From contig JAFKGK010000015.1 in NCBI GenBank assembly GCA_017307165.1, forward strand, positions 1 to 64,000: a DNA stretch of 64,000 bases, given 5' to 3'. Both the position numbers and the translations under genes were made by a program. Of this stretch, positions 37,551 through 47,700 are shown piece after piece. The notes under the pieces were generated by a model, which worked only from the letters and a program-made list of their open reading frames with translations, was not told where the DNA came from and did no database searches. Position 1 is the stretch's first letter. Each line of letters begins with the position of its first letter. The stretch is from Candidatus Melainabacteria bacterium. Its GTDB lineage: Bacteria > Cyanobacteriota > Vampirovibrionia > Obscuribacterales > Obscuribacteraceae.

Positions 37551-38249
37551 ATGAACAAGATCTATCGCGTCCTCCTGCGCGTCGACATCCAGAATGGATT
37601 CGTGCCGGGGGGCAATCTCCCAGTGGCCGATGGCGATGCCATCGTGCCGCTTGCGAACGACCTGAGCCGCAATGGCGGCTATGACGAGGTGATCGACAGC
37701 CAGGACTTTCATCCTGCCGATCACGGCTCCTTTGCTTCGCAGCATGCCGGTCGCCAGCCCTTCGTGGATTTCATCATCCTCAACGGCGTCAATCAGCAGC
37801 TCTGGACGGACCACTGCGTCGAAGGCACCACGGATGCCGATTTTCATCCCGGCCTCGATCGCTCCATGGTCAAGCACACTGTGCAAAAGGGGCGCAACAA
37901 GGCGGTCGACTCCTACAGCGCCTTCTACGACAACGGCAAGAGCGCGGCTCCTGCTCTCAAGGCGCAGTATCCGTTCCTCGGCCAGTCCACCGGGCTCGCC
38001 GACTACATCCGCGCCCAGGCCGCTGCCGCCGGCGCCGATACCGTCGAGATCGACGTGATCGGCCTGGCGCTTGACTATTGCGTGGCCTTTACCGCCAAGG
38101 ATGGCGTCGGCGAGACCTACAACGGCAGTCCCTTTGCCGTGCGCGTCATCGTCGATGCCTGCCGGGCCATCGGTGACGTCAACAATGCCGTCGCCGATCT
38201 CAAGGCGGCCGGCGTCGGCGTGGTCGACTCGACGAGCGTGCTCGTCTGA
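37551..38249 (+). CDS. pncA: Nicotinamidase (isochorismatase-like)
   Basis: A 232-residue cysteine hydrolase of the isochorismatase superfamily that deamidates nicotinamide to nicotinate. Catalytic Asp in LRVDIQNGFVPGG, metal-site residues in DSQDFHPADH, the PncA block LWTDHCVEGT, Lys in VQKGRNK and the catalytic Cys in GLALDYCVAFTA are all present. ATG 37551 has AAAAGGGA nine bases upstream. It completes the salvage route with pncB, nadD and nadE in the same operon. A 12-base hairpin without T-run follows the stop. Confidence 0.95.
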   Translation: MNKIYRVLLRVDIQNGFVPGGNLPVADGDAIVPLANDLSRNGGYDEVIDSQDFHPADHGSFASQHAGRQPFVDFIILNGVNQQLWTDHCVEGTTDADFHPGLDRSMVKHTVQKGRNKAVDSYSAFYDNGKSAAPALKAQYPFLGQSTGLADYIRAQAAAAGADTVEIDVIGLALDYCVAFTAKDGVGETYNGSPFAVRVIVDACRAIGDVNNAVADLKAAGVGVVDSTSVLV

Positions 38250-38257
38250 TCCTTAAA

Positions 38258-38285
38258 GGGGAGGCACCAATGGTGGTGCCTCCCC
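38258..38285 (+). other. Intercistronic perfect hairpin
   Basis: GGGGAGGCACCA and TGGTGCCTCCCC form a perfect 12-base stem with an ATGG loop, nine bases after pncA. No T-run follows, so it may stabilise the upstream mRNA or reduce read-through into the downstream RNA ligase section rather than terminate fully. The loop matches that of the hairpin at 12192. Confidence 0.65.
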
Positions 38286-38304
38286 CTGGCCTCTAAGAAA
38301 CAGG

Positions 38305-38640
38305 ATGCACAAGATGAAATTTGCAGCCTCGCTGCCATCCCCGCTCAAGTGGATGCTGGGAGCGATCGCACTCGTGCTCGCCCTCGGTGCCGGAGCCTAC
38401 GGCGTGTTTTACCTCTATCTGCTCTTTGCCGTGCTCGGCAATGTCTTTGCGAGTTTTTGGCCGCTCATGGCCGGTACTATGGCGGCCGGCACCGCACTCG
38501 GTGGCTATCACGGATATCGCAGTGGACAGGGAGCCAAGGGATCGGTGCGTAGCACCCTCCTCGGTCTCGCTTATTCCACCTGCGTCGTCGCCCTCATAGT
38601 CCTGTGCGTGGGCGTCGTCGCAGTATTTAATTTTAACTGA
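38305..38640 (+). CDS. Small membrane protein, 111 aa
   Basis: Unrecognised. Three hydrophobic segments (about residues 17-33, 35-60 and 88-108: MLGAIALVLALGAGAYG, FYLYLLFAVLGNVFASFW, STCVVALIVLCVGVVAVF) with a glycine-rich loop GGYHGYRSGQGAKG. ATG 38305 or 38314 can start it. Located between the NAD genes and the RNA ligase gene on the same strand. No function can be assigned. Confidence 0.65.
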   Translation: MHKMKFAASLPSPLKWMLGAIALVLALGAGAYGVFYLYLLFAVLGNVFASFWPLMAGTMAAGTALGGYHGYRSGQGAKGSVRSTLLGLAYSTCVVALIVLCVGVVAVFNFN

Positions 38641-38750
38641 CAGGTCCCATAAGTTTGCACGCTCATAGGAGCGCATTACCGCAGGCCTCTTGATCGGAGG
38701 CCTCCTGGGTAAATGTCGAACCAGCCGTTGAAACGGCAGAAAGCATCCAT

Positions 38751-39893
38751 ATGTCACAAGCTAACATCGCTCGTCTGGCGAGATTTGTCTCTCTCCTCGT
38801 CAAGGCGCGGGTCAAAGACTCGGCTGGCTGGAAGACCTGGCGCAATCGTGAAGGCAATGAGGCCATCATGGCCGAGATCTTTCAATACGATCGCCAGGAT
38901 GACATGCCGGCCGTGACCAGTCTGGTCAAGCCATTCTTTCATCCCTCTCTGCCTCTGATCGGCCTCAACTATACCCAGGTCGCTCACAACACCCTCCATG
39001 CCTTTCCCTCCGGATGGACCGATCCGCTGCGCCTCTGCCGCGGTATCGTCTTTAGCCGGCGCGGACGTCTGGTCGCAATGCCGTTCCCCAAGTTTTTTAA
39101 CTACGGCGAACACGCCGAGACCCGCAAGCTGCCAGATCTGCCCTTTGTGGCAACGATCAAGCAGGACGGACATCTCGGCATCATCTTTGAATACGAGGGA
39201 CAACTGCTGGGCACCACCCGCGGTTCGTTCGTCTCGTCTTCGTCGGAGTTGCTCGGCGAGATGTTGCCGCTTGTTCAGGACGCCTGGATCGGCCAGCACA
39301 AGCTACCCAAAGACGTGACCGCGCTCTGCGAGATCATCGATCCTTCGACGCATGTGATCGTCGACTATGGCGACAGTCGCAAGCTGGTATTGATCGGTGC
39401 CTTTAACCGGCGCACGCTCGAAGACTACGATCACAAGGCCATCGCGCGATTGGCGCGGCGCCTCTCGATCGAGGCCACTCCCGTCTGGTCGGGCGACAAG
39501 ATCGAGGATCTCGCTCGCGTCGTCTCCAACAAGACTTATCTCAACCAGGAGGGTTTTGTCGCGCGGTATGCCAACGGGCTGCGCGTCAAATTTAAGTTTG
39601 CCGGCTACATCTCCCAGATGCTCGCCGACAAGCTCAATCACTCCTACATCATGCAACGCCTGATGGATGACTCTTTCGACAAGCGCTTTGGCGACCTCGA
39701 TGCTGAGATCCAGATGGCGGCGCAGAGTCTGGCGTCCGAACTCAAGGCAGTGCTGGACACCTCCAGGGTGCCGGCCGACAAAAAGTCGCGCTGGGGCTAC
39801 CTCTACGCGCTCGATGCCGAGCGCAAGGATTCGGCCTACTACCGGGGCATCTGCCGCAAATTTTTGGCCTGGCTCGAACAGCAGGCCCAATAA
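38751..39893 (+). CDS. T4 Rnl1-like RNA ligase
   Basis: ATP-dependent RNA ligase of the covalent nucleotidyltransferase superfamily, closest by motif to phage T4 RNA ligase 1. LCRGIVFSR and FPKFFNYGE are the typical approach to the active site; motif I is TIKQDGHLG near residue 138 (Lys is adenylylated), LCEIIDP fits motif III, EGFVARY motif IV and RVKFKFAGY motif V. At 380 residues it is the size of T4 Rnl1. Known relatives seal breaks in tRNA anticodon loops made by toxins such as PrrC. The ribosome site is weak (GAAAGC), and a small GGCCTC hairpin lies 50 bases upstream. The EEP nuclease gene follows after 14 bases. Confidence 0.9.
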   Translation: MSQANIARLARFVSLLVKARVKDSAGWKTWRNREGNEAIMAEIFQYDRQDDMPAVTSLVKPFFHPSLPLIGLNYTQVAHNTLHAFPSGWTDPLRLCRGIVFSRRGRLVAMPFPKFFNYGEHAETRKLPDLPFVATIKQDGHLGIIFEYEGQLLGTTRGSFVSSSSELLGEMLPLVQDAWIGQHKLPKDVTALCEIIDPSTHVIVDYGDSRKLVLIGAFNRRTLEDYDHKAIARLARRLSIEATPVWSGDKIEDLARVVSNKTYLNQEGFVARYANGLRVKFKFAGYISQMLADKLNHSYIMQRLMDDSFDKRFGDLDAEIQMAAQSLASELKAVLDTSRVPADKKSRWGYLYALDAERKDSAYYRGICRKFLAWLEQQAQ

Positions 39894-39907
39894 GAGGAAA
39901 TAATAAT

Positions 39908-41017
39908 ATGAATCAATCTCTCTTAGACTCTCTCACCGAGCAGCGCAAGCTGCTCGATCTTTTGGAAGCCTGCGTCAAGGCCGGTCGCCTAGACTGGGCT
40001 CGCGAAACCGCAAGCCAGATCGCGCTCGCGAGCGCGACCATGGTGACTGCTATCTCGGGTGCCGCAGCCCCTCTAGCTCTGGTCGAGGTTGCTCCTGCCC
40101 CCGAGGTCCCTGTCCAAGAAAGCAAGCCTGGCACCGGCCGCAATCGCGAGTATACGCCGCCTTCGCCGCGTCAGGTGCAGTCGGTGCTGGACAAGATGTT
40201 TGCCGAGCGTGCCGAAGTCGGCACCGACGGCAATATCGTGTTTTGCAGCTTTAACGGCCATTTGCTCGATCTCGAAAAGGCTCAGCGCCTGATCGAACCC
40301 CTCAAATGGTTTATCAAGCGCGCGCACGTGATCGCCTTTCAGGAGACCAATCGCGACGCGCTCAAGTATCTCTCCAATGCCACCGGATACGGTCTCAACG
40401 TCAGTCATCGCAACGAGCGTGGCCAGGCCGTCGGCATCCTCTTTCATCCGCGGATCAAGTGGCTCGGTCAGCCGATCTACCACGACTATCTGTGCGACAT
40501 CCCTGGGCATCCGGAGTGGAAGACCTCGCTGCGTCCGGCGGTGCAGCGCAAGGTGCGCGATCTCTATTCGGGTACCGAGTTTGATATCGTCGACATCCAC
40601 ACCAAGAGCAATCTCGGCGGTCCAGAGGAAACTGCTCCGGTCCGGCAGCTGCAGTTTGAAATGCTCGTGGCTCATCTCAAAGAGCAGGATCAGGCCGGCA
40701 CCCTCGGTCCGGTCATCCTGGCCGGCGACATGAACACGCCGATCGACAATCCTGCCACGGCAGAGATCAAGCCGCTCCTGGATTACGGTCTGTCGCTCGT
40801 GCCCAATCCCATGGGCCGTTCGACTTATTTCTTCCGTGGCGAAGCCCGCGGACAGTTTGATGGTTTCTTTGCTCGCGGCCTTACCGGGTTGTCGCCCGTG
40901 TGGATTCCGGTACCTCCGGAGTCGCGGGGCGATAAGTGGTTTTATCGCGAGTTGACCGATCACATGCCGGCTTTTTGCGAGCTGGCTGTGCTCGCCAAGC
41001 CCGAAAAGCAAGACTAA
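39908..41017 (+). CDS. Endonuclease/exonuclease/phosphatase (EEP) family protein, copy 2
   Basis: 369 residues, the first 75 forming a helical region plus Pro/Glu linker, then an EEP domain. Motifs: VFCSFNGHLLD (Asn), VIAFQETNRD (metal Glu near residue 145), VDIHTKSNLGG, VILAGDMNTPID and LTDHMPAF (catalytic Asp-His). The 14-base gap to the RNA ligase and the AGAGGAAATAATA ribosome site indicate cotranscription, so it may process RNA ends before or against ligation. It is about the same size as the paralogue at 29530, and both keep the full set of catalytic residues. Confidence 0.87.
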   Translation: MNQSLLDSLTEQRKLLDLLEACVKAGRLDWARETASQIALASATMVTAISGAAAPLALVEVAPAPEVPVQESKPGTGRNREYTPPSPRQVQSVLDKMFAERAEVGTDGNIVFCSFNGHLLDLEKAQRLIEPLKWFIKRAHVIAFQETNRDALKYLSNATGYGLNVSHRNERGQAVGILFHPRIKWLGQPIYHDYLCDIPGHPEWKTSLRPAVQRKVRDLYSGTEFDIVDIHTKSNLGGPEETAPVRQLQFEMLVAHLKEQDQAGTLGPVILAGDMNTPIDNPATAEIKPLLDYGLSLVPNPMGRSTYFFRGEARGQFDGFFARGLTGLSPVWIPVPPESRGDKWFYRELTDHMPAFCELAVLAKPEKQD

Positions 41018-41032
41018 ACAAGGAGCTCAGCC

Positions 41033-41491
41033 ATGAGTTTGGAAACACTCGTCATCTTTAAGGTGCCGGGCGGTCAGCTGTACAGCCGCAAGGCCGACAC
41101 GCTGGTGCGCCTGCCGCAACTGGGTGAAAAGACCCTGATCGCGGGCACGATGTATGAAGTCGAGGATGTGATCTACAACATCACTCCCGACGACGGTAAC
41201 GTGCAGCTCATCAACCTGCTCGGCGTGCTGGCCGGTCAGTCGGGTTCCAACCCGGCTGCGGCTGCCGCTGCGCTCGCCAAGATCACTCCGCTGGATCCAG
41301 GTGGTGCGATGTTCGTCACGCGTGGATTTAGCACGCCGGATCTGGTGGTTGTCGTCGTGCTCGGCGCGATTCAGCCGGCCAGGATCTCTCTGGCGAACGG
41401 TGCTGCTGCTGCCGGCCTTGGCTCTAAGAGCCAGTTTGCGGCTCCGGATGCCGAAGCGACGGCGGAAGCTGGTGATACAGCGCAAAGCTGA
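41033..41491 (+). CDS. Hypothetical protein, 152 aa
   Basis: Unrecognised, last gene of the NAD/RNA-ligase run, 15 bases after the EEP gene with AAGGAG before the ATG. The first 65 residues look like a compact beta-rich domain (LVIFKVPGGQLYSRKADTLV), followed by an Ala-rich stretch, a hydrophobic strand DLVVVVVLGAIQ and a low-complexity Ala/Glu tail. No membrane helix is certain. A terminator follows. Confidence 0.7.
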   Translation: MSLETLVIFKVPGGQLYSRKADTLVRLPQLGEKTLIAGTMYEVEDVIYNITPDDGNVQLINLLGVLAGQSGSNPAAAAAALAKITPLDPGGAMFVTRGFSTPDLVVVVVLGAIQPARISLANGAAAAGLGSKSQFAAPDAEATAEAGDTAQS

Positions 41492-41504
41492 CAGCGTCTG
41501 AGTT

Positions 41505-41549
41505 AAGGGGGTGGAGATCGTCTTGATCTCTGCTCCCTTTCTCTTTTTG
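41505..41549 (+). terminator. Terminator of the NAD/RNA-ligase operon
   Basis: AAGGGGGTGGAGATC pairs imperfectly with GATCTCTGCTCCCTT and is followed by TCTCTTTTT. It closes the run that starts at nadD copy 2. The 450 bases from here to 42006 are gene-free. Confidence 0.8.
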
Positions 41550-42006
41550 ATTTATTACTAAATAGAGTAGTGTATTTTTTTTTGTTTGGCATCCTCTGCA
41601 TCCATCTCTAAACATGAGCCATTTCTCACTCATGTATTTACTGATTGATTACAAAAGCAGAATTATAGTGCCAGGATCACAGCCAATCTCTATATGATTA
41701 CCTCAGGCGCAGATCCGATCGAATGGGTCCGCGCTGTTTTTGCATGCATCACCATATGTAGTGGCGCGGCTAGCGTAGCGCGGCACGCTGATATTTCGCT
41801 TATTTACTTTGATATCTCATTGATTCGAGAGGCTCTTGATTGAGAGTCTTGGCTATCTTCTTTTATTTCTCATACAAGCAACAGGCCCCAGAGACAAGTA
41901 CACCAACACCACCGAGCCGCATCTGACGAGATATTTATCTCGATGTGCGCGCACGGGTCTTTGCGGTGGGATCTAAGAGAAGAAATCAAACTCAAAGGGA
42001 AATAAC

Positions 42007-43248
42007 ATGTCGAAGACAAAACGCAGTTTTGCAGCACGTCTCGATCGCCTTGCCCAGGTCGCGGTCAAGGTTGGTCTCCGTCCTGCTGTCGGTCAGCAGG
42101 TCATCCTGACTGCTCCAGTCGAAGCTCTCCCTCTCGTGCGGCTCATCACCGAGCATGCTTATCGCGAGGGCGCGTCGCTCGTCACCACTCTCCTCGACGA
42201 CGGCCAATGCGCCGTTGCGCGCTACAAGTACGGCCACGATTCGGCTTTTGACGTCGCTCCCGACTGGCTCTTTGCCGGCATGGAGCATGGCTTCAAAAAC
42301 AACGCCGCGCGCATGGCCATCTCTGGCGAAAACCCAGGTTTGCTCTCTGGCCAGGATCCCGCCCGCATTTCGCGTGCAGCCAAGGCTCGCGGCCTCGCCT
42401 ACAAGCCAGTCTCTGAGCTGATCACCAGCTCCGCGATCAACTGGAACATCTCTTCGTGCGCCACTCTCCCGTGGGCCAAGATGATGTTTCCGGAACTCTC
42501 GGACAAGCGTGCTCTCAACAAGCTCTGGGACGCGATCTTTAAGGCCTCGCGCGCCGACGCAGACGACCCCGTCGCAGCCTGGACCGAGCACAACAACACC
42601 CTCCTCGCTCGTCGCAAGATCCTCAACGACAAGCGGTATTCGGCTCTGCATTTTCGCGGGCCAGGTACCGATCTCGTCGTCGGACTCGCCGACGATCACC
42701 GCTGGGCCGGTGGTTTGTCGGAAGCCGCCAACGGCATCACCTTCAACCCCAACATCCCGACCGAGGAGGTCTTTACCACGCCGCACTACAAGCGCGTCGA
42801 CGGATACGTTTCCAGCACCAAGCCTCTGTCACTGCAGGGCAACGTGCTCGAGGGCATCCGCGTGCGCTTTGAGGGCGGCCGCATCGTCGACGCTCGCGCC
42901 GACAAGGGCCAGGCCGTCCTCGAAAAGCTCATCCAGACCGACGAGGGCGCAAGCTATCTGGGCGAGGTGGCCCTCGTGCCGCACTCCTCGCCGATCTCGG
43001 CCAGCGGACTGCTTTTCTACAACACCTTGTACGACGAGAACGCCGCCTGCCACATCGCCATCGGGCAGTCGTACTCCAAGTGCATCGCCGACGGTCGCAC
43101 CATGACCCGCGAAGAACTCGCGGCCAAGGGCGGCAACCACTCCAACGTCCACGTGGACTGGATGATCGGATCCGGTCAGGTCGACATCGACGGCATCACC
43201 GCCGACGGTGCTGCCGAGCCGGTCATGCGCAAGGGCGAATGGGCCTGA
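42007..43248 (+). CDS. M29-family aminopeptidase
   Basis: Metal-dependent aminopeptidase of the AmpS/AmpT/aminopeptidase II family, 413 residues, cytoplasmic, removing N-terminal amino acids from peptides. The metal ligands are visible in NIPTEEVFTTPH, LGEVALVPHSSPI, YDENAACHIAIG and HSNVHVDWMIGSG, in the family order. AAAGGGAAATAAC precedes the ATG. Its own 500-base leader separates it from the NAD operon. The small membrane-anchored protein at 43319 follows after 70 bases and probably shares the transcript. Confidence 0.95.
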   Translation: MSKTKRSFAARLDRLAQVAVKVGLRPAVGQQVILTAPVEALPLVRLITEHAYREGASLVTTLLDDGQCAVARYKYGHDSAFDVAPDWLFAGMEHGFKNNAARMAISGENPGLLSGQDPARISRAAKARGLAYKPVSELITSSAINWNISSCATLPWAKMMFPELSDKRALNKLWDAIFKASRADADDPVAAWTEHNNTLLARRKILNDKRYSALHFRGPGTDLVVGLADDHRWAGGLSEAANGITFNPNIPTEEVFTTPHYKRVDGYVSSTKPLSLQGNVLEGIRVRFEGGRIVDARADKGQAVLEKLIQTDEGASYLGEVALVPHSSPISASGLLFYNTLYDENAACHIAIGQSYSKCIADGRTMTREELAAKGGNHSNVHVDWMIGSGQVDIDGITADGAAEPVMRKGEWA

Positions 43249-43318
43249 ATGCAATAAACGAAGTGGCACTGCCCGGCCAGATCTGATTTGATCTGATCCC
43301 AGCAAAAAGGAGACGCAA

Positions 43319-43780
43319 ATGACAAACGCCATGACCGCCGCTCTGGCCGTCACTGCTTTGATCCTGGCGAGCGCAGCCTTCGGCTGGCTCGCTATCGGTC
43401 GCTACCGTCGCCTCGCGCGTGAGCAAGTCGCTCTGGCGGATCGCTTGAGCGCGTTTGGCCTCGCACAGTTTGCAGCGCTCGCTGCCAACCGTGCGGAGGA
43501 TCAGAGCGAGCAGATCGTCCGCGAGGACATCGAGCGCGCCCTGTCCAAGAGCGTGGTGACTCCGGAGGACCGCGAACTACTCGTCGCGCTTTCGACTCGC
43601 ATGCCGGAGATCGGGCATGCGATCGGCACCAAGACCATGCCATCGCTCATGGTCGTGCCGACCCGGGGTTCGGTGATGGTCCTGCCATCGACCAAGACCG
43701 TGACGATCTATGCCATCTCGAGGCAGGATCTCGAGACTTATCCGGCCCGTCGGCGTCACGAGTGGCGTCGCTGGCTGTAA
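43319..43780 (+). CDS. Hypothetical membrane-anchored protein, 153 aa
   Basis: Unrecognised. An N-terminal hydrophobic helix (AALAVTALILASAAFGWLAI, residues 7-26) is followed by basic residues and a soluble helical domain with a short beta segment SLMVVPTRGSVMVLP. The positive-inside rule places the C-terminus in the cytoplasm. AAAGGAGAC precedes the ATG. It is downstream of the M29 peptidase and closed by a strong terminator. Confidence 0.7.
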   Translation: MTNAMTAALAVTALILASAAFGWLAIGRYRRLAREQVALADRLSAFGLAQFAALAANRAEDQSEQIVREDIERALSKSVVTPEDRELLVALSTRMPEIGHAIGTKTMPSLMVVPTRGSVMVLPSTKTVTIYAISRQDLETYPARRRHEWRRWL

Positions 43781-43787
43781 TGTGAGA

Positions 43788-43817
43788 GGTCGGGGGCGCA
43801 AGCCCCCGGCCTTTTTT
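43788..43817 (+). terminator. Strong terminator
   Basis: GGTCGGGGGC/GCCCCCGGCC stem, four-base loop and six T residues, ending the aminopeptidase transcript. Confidence 0.95.
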
Positions 43818-43865
43818 ATCAAAAAAGTAAAATTATACTATAGAGTATCATAATAACCAGTAAAA

Positions 43866-43919
43866 AGAAAACGGGCTGCGGTCAAAGGAAAATGATCCTC
43901 TTTTCGCAACCCGTTTTCT
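43866..43919 (-). terminator. Terminator of the thioredoxin-like gene
   Basis: AGAAAACGGGCTGCG and CGCAACCCGTTTTCT form a long inverted repeat; read on the minus strand it is followed by TTTTTACT. Confidence 0.8.
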
Positions 43920-43939
43920 GATCAAGTACCAGCAGCCGA

Positions 43940-44467
43940 TCAGGGCTTGTTGGGGGTGATCGAGGTAAAGTTCTGGATTTCTTTGCGCAGACGCGAGACC
44001 GTGATGCTGTGCGTGGGCTCGACGACGCCGTTGAAGGAGTCGGTGATGATGCCACGGAAGGCCGGCTGCACGCTGGTGATGGCGAACGAAGGACCGCCGT
44101 CCCACTTGCGACCGGTCAGGATCGGGTAGAGGCTGGGGCTCTTGTCCACATCGACGCGAAAGAAGTTGACCTTGCCGGAGTAGTTTTTGGCTTCCTGCAC
44201 GATCAGCTCGATCTGGCGGCGCTGGGCAGGCGAGTCGTCGGCACCGGAGTAGATCACGATGAACGACACGGCGTTGAGTCGCACGAGCAGGTCGTCGGCG
44301 TTGTTTTCGTTCACCTCGACCAGATCGGTGTAAGGCTTGCCGAGCGTGTGCGTCTTGGCCGCGACCTGGGTGGCGGTCTGGGCAGAGGCCAGCGAGGGAG
44401 CCAACGCGAGACCGCAGGTCAGAGCGAGGAGGGCGGCGAGACGGAAGGTGATGTTCTTGAGAGTCAT
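43940..44467 (-). CDS. Exported thioredoxin-fold protein without CxxC
   Basis: Residues 1-29 are a signal peptide (FRLAALLALTCGLALAPSLASAQ). The mature 145 residues follow the thioredoxin pattern: helix NADDLLVRLN, strand FIVIYSG, helix, then KVNFFRVDVDKSPSL and the PSFAI segment at the cis-Pro position. The WCxxC site is replaced by SGADDSP and no cysteine remains in the mature protein, so it cannot do thiol redox chemistry and is more likely a binding or chaperone domain. AAAGGAAAAG lies before the ATG. The 330 bases upstream hold its promoter and the end of the LysM gene. Confidence 0.72.
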   Translation of the reverse strand: MTLKNITFRLAALLALTCGLALAPSLASAQTATQVAAKTHTLGKPYTDLVEVNENNADDLLVRLNAVSFIVIYSGADDSPAQRRQIELIVQEAKNYSGKVNFFRVDVDKSPSLYPILTGRKWDGGPSFAITSVQPAFRGIITDSFNGVVEPTHSITVSRLRKEIQNFTSITPNKP

Positions 44468-44799
44468 AGCTTTTCCTTTCGGATGTTTGAAAGACAGGCG
44501 AGACCAAACGGCGGACCTCCTTGCTTGCTGCGTCTAAAGCAAGTATTGGTTTTTGCGCTGGTTAATCTCTATAGAGAAAAAGTCGATGGATGCCTTGGTT
44601 GCGGAAGAAAAAGAAAGATAACTATTAATACCAAGATGGCCGGAGTAAAGACAATCAAACAGAGCCGACCATACAAAAAATTCTTTGTCCTGCTTTCGAT
44701 GAGTTTCCGATAAACCATTAAGCCATGGGCATTTGCAGCCATGGGTCGTATTACCCCTAGATTAAATCTTGACATCCGCTTGCGCTAGCTATCGCGACC

Positions 44800-47700
44800 C
44801 TAGCAATATAACCTTTTGCCGGCGAGATAGCGCTGTAGGTAACGCACACGATTGTTGGTCAAATCAGAGATCGCCATCGAATCGACAACGTCTGTTGGTA
44901 AGTCCAGCGGCACTTTGCGCTCCTTGCCCGAGCGACTGATAGTACGAAGCATGCTCTCCTCACCGGCACGATACTCGACCACTGTTTGCCAGTCGCCCAA
45001 ATCAAAATGCTCGAGACGATGGCTCACGTATTGTTTGCCATCGGAGCCATGGAGGATCTCCATGCGGATGCGGCTGGCCGCCTCCAGTGCGTCGGTATCG
45101 GATGTAATATCACTTTCAAATTGGCGTTTGACCTGGACGGGTGGGACGCGGTTTTCGGCAAGGGCCTGACGCAGGCCCTTGGAGCTGCTGCGCGGAGCGT
45201 ATTCAAATCTGATCTGCTCGTGCAACCTGGCCCTCTGCTGCTTGCGATAATCTGCGATTTCTTTGCGAGTCGGCAAAAATATCGTCGTGCCAGGCGCAAA
45301 CTCCAGGCGTATACTACGCTTGTCGTGGCTGGCCTTGCTGGCCCAGAGACCTTCATTGATCTTGTAGATCAAGTCGGCAAGAGTAGCATCTCCGAGCACT
45401 TTTGCCGCGATGGAAGCCAGCGTCTCACCCTGCTGAATGACGTGCACGCGGCGCTTATCAGGGTCGTATTGCTGCGTGTTGGGACCAGTCGTTTGTGCCT
45501 TTTTCTTTGCGGCATCAAGTATTGCCTTGTAGGCTTGATCCCGCTCGTCTTGTTCTTTCTGAGCCCTTTCTTTCTCTGTGAGCTGTTTGATGATAGTCTC
45601 GTCGTCTTTTTCTTTGCCTGTCTTATCCTCTTTTTTGTCTTCGGTTTTGCCATCTGCCTTGCCATTTTCGCCTTTGCTATCAACTAATGTCAGCGCAGGT
45701 AGCGGGTCTTTGTCCTTGCCATGCTCGGATTCGGTGATGACATTTGCAGGAGAAATGGCACCGGTAGTGGATGTGGTAGCGGTCGTGATGGTGGCTGTGT
45801 TTGTGGGTTTGATGACCTTGCCTTCGATGGTGGTTTCGGTACTGCTGTTGGTCTTGATCGTAAAAGTCTTGATCGGCAGGAGGTTTTCGGCGGCTGAGGA
45901 TGTCTTGGACTCCGGTTTCGCCGACTGGTCTTTAGCTGCAGTGGGTGCCAGCTCAGTAAAAAACATTTTTTGACCATTGACCTGTCCAACAGTCAATTCT
46001 GCAATTTTTGCGGTAGCGACTGGTGGCTCGAGGAGGCCATTGGTGAGCGTTTCGAGGGATTTGAGAGTACTGGCAGTAGTAGGAGAAATGTCGCGAATTG
46101 TAATGGTAGCATTATGAGAAATTGCTGTGGTGGATGTGTGGGTGAGCGCTGATGCAGCAAGCTCTCTAGCTGGTGTTTGCTGCGATGCTGCTGTGTTTAT
46201 TTCGTTTTGACGGAAACCTGTGGCGCTACTGAGATTGGAGAGTAAGGTTGTGGCGTCTTTCGCATTGCCGATCAACGCATTGGGAGTCGGCGATACTGCA
46301 TCTTTTGCATTTGCGGCAGTAGCTATTGGAGAAGAGGTATTGATTTCTGTTTGGCGAACAATTGGGTTGGCTGCGGGTAAGGCGGTTGCGACTTCGATGG
46401 ATTTAGCAGGGACGGCAGTTCTCGCCAGTGCTTGATCGCTGGTGAGGGGAGCAGCATTGCCACCGAGATTGGCGAGGAGAGATGTGGATTCTTTTGCGTT
46501 TACGGCTGTGGATATCGGAGAAGTAGTATTAAGTTCTGTTTGGCGAACAATTGGGTTGGCTGCGGGTAAGGCGGTTGCGACTTCGATGGATTTAGCAGGG
46601 ACGGTAGTTCTCGCCAATGCTTGATCGCTGGTGAGGGGAGCAGCATTGCCACCGAGATTGGCGAGGAGAGATGTGGACTCTTTTGCGTTTGCGGCAGTAG
46701 CTATTGGAGAAGTAGTATTAATTTCTGTTTGGCGAACAATTGTGTTGGCACCGGGCAAGGCCGTTGCGACTTCGATGGATTTAGCAGGGACGGCAGTTCT
46801 CGCCAATGCTTGATCGCTGGTGAGGGGAGCAGCATTGCCACCGAGATTTGCAAGGAGAGATGTGGATTCTTTTGCGTTTGTGGAAAGTGCGGGAGTTGCG
46901 GGCACTGCTTCTTTTGCGTTTGCGGCAGTAGCTATTGAAGAAGTAGTATTAATTTCTGTTTGGCGAACAATTGGGTTGGCGCCGGGCAAGGCGGTTGCGA
47001 CTTCGATGGATTTAGCAGGGACGGCAGTTCTCGCCAATGCTTGATCGCTGGTGAGGGGAGCAGCATTGCCACCGAGATTAGCGAGGAGAGTTGTGGATTC
47101 TTTTGTGTTTGTGGAAAGTGCGGGAGTTGCGGGCACTGCTTCTTTTGCGTTTACGGCTGTGGATATCGGAGAAGTAGTATTAATTTCTGTTTGGCGAACA
47201 ATTGGGTTGGCTGCGGGCAAGGCGGTTGCGACTTCGATGGATTTAGCAGGGACGGCAGTTCTCGCCAATGCTTGATCGCTAGTGAGGGGAGCAGCATTGC
47301 CACCGAGATTTGCAAGCAATGACGTGCCTTCTTTTGCTTGTGTATTGTGGGCAGCCGGCATGGCGTCTTTTGCGTTGGCTGTGAGGATTGCGGGATTTGT
47401 AACTGCGGTTTCGGCTTGGCGGATTTGTCCGCCGACTGGATTTCCAACTGCAGTTTCGGCAATGCGGGTCTGTCCGCCAACTGGAACAACGTTAGTTTCA
47501 ACTGCGCGAGTTTGAGTCGTCCCCGTCAAAGCTGGAGAAATGGCTGCGACGTCTGTCTGACGATTTACAGAATTAGCAGTTACAAGCTTGGATGCAGCAA
47601 GATCACTGTTGACGATCGGTGAAGTGCCGCCGAGATTTGCAAGCAATGACGTGCCTTCTTTTGCTTGTATATTGTGGGCAGCTGGCATGGCGTCTTTTGT

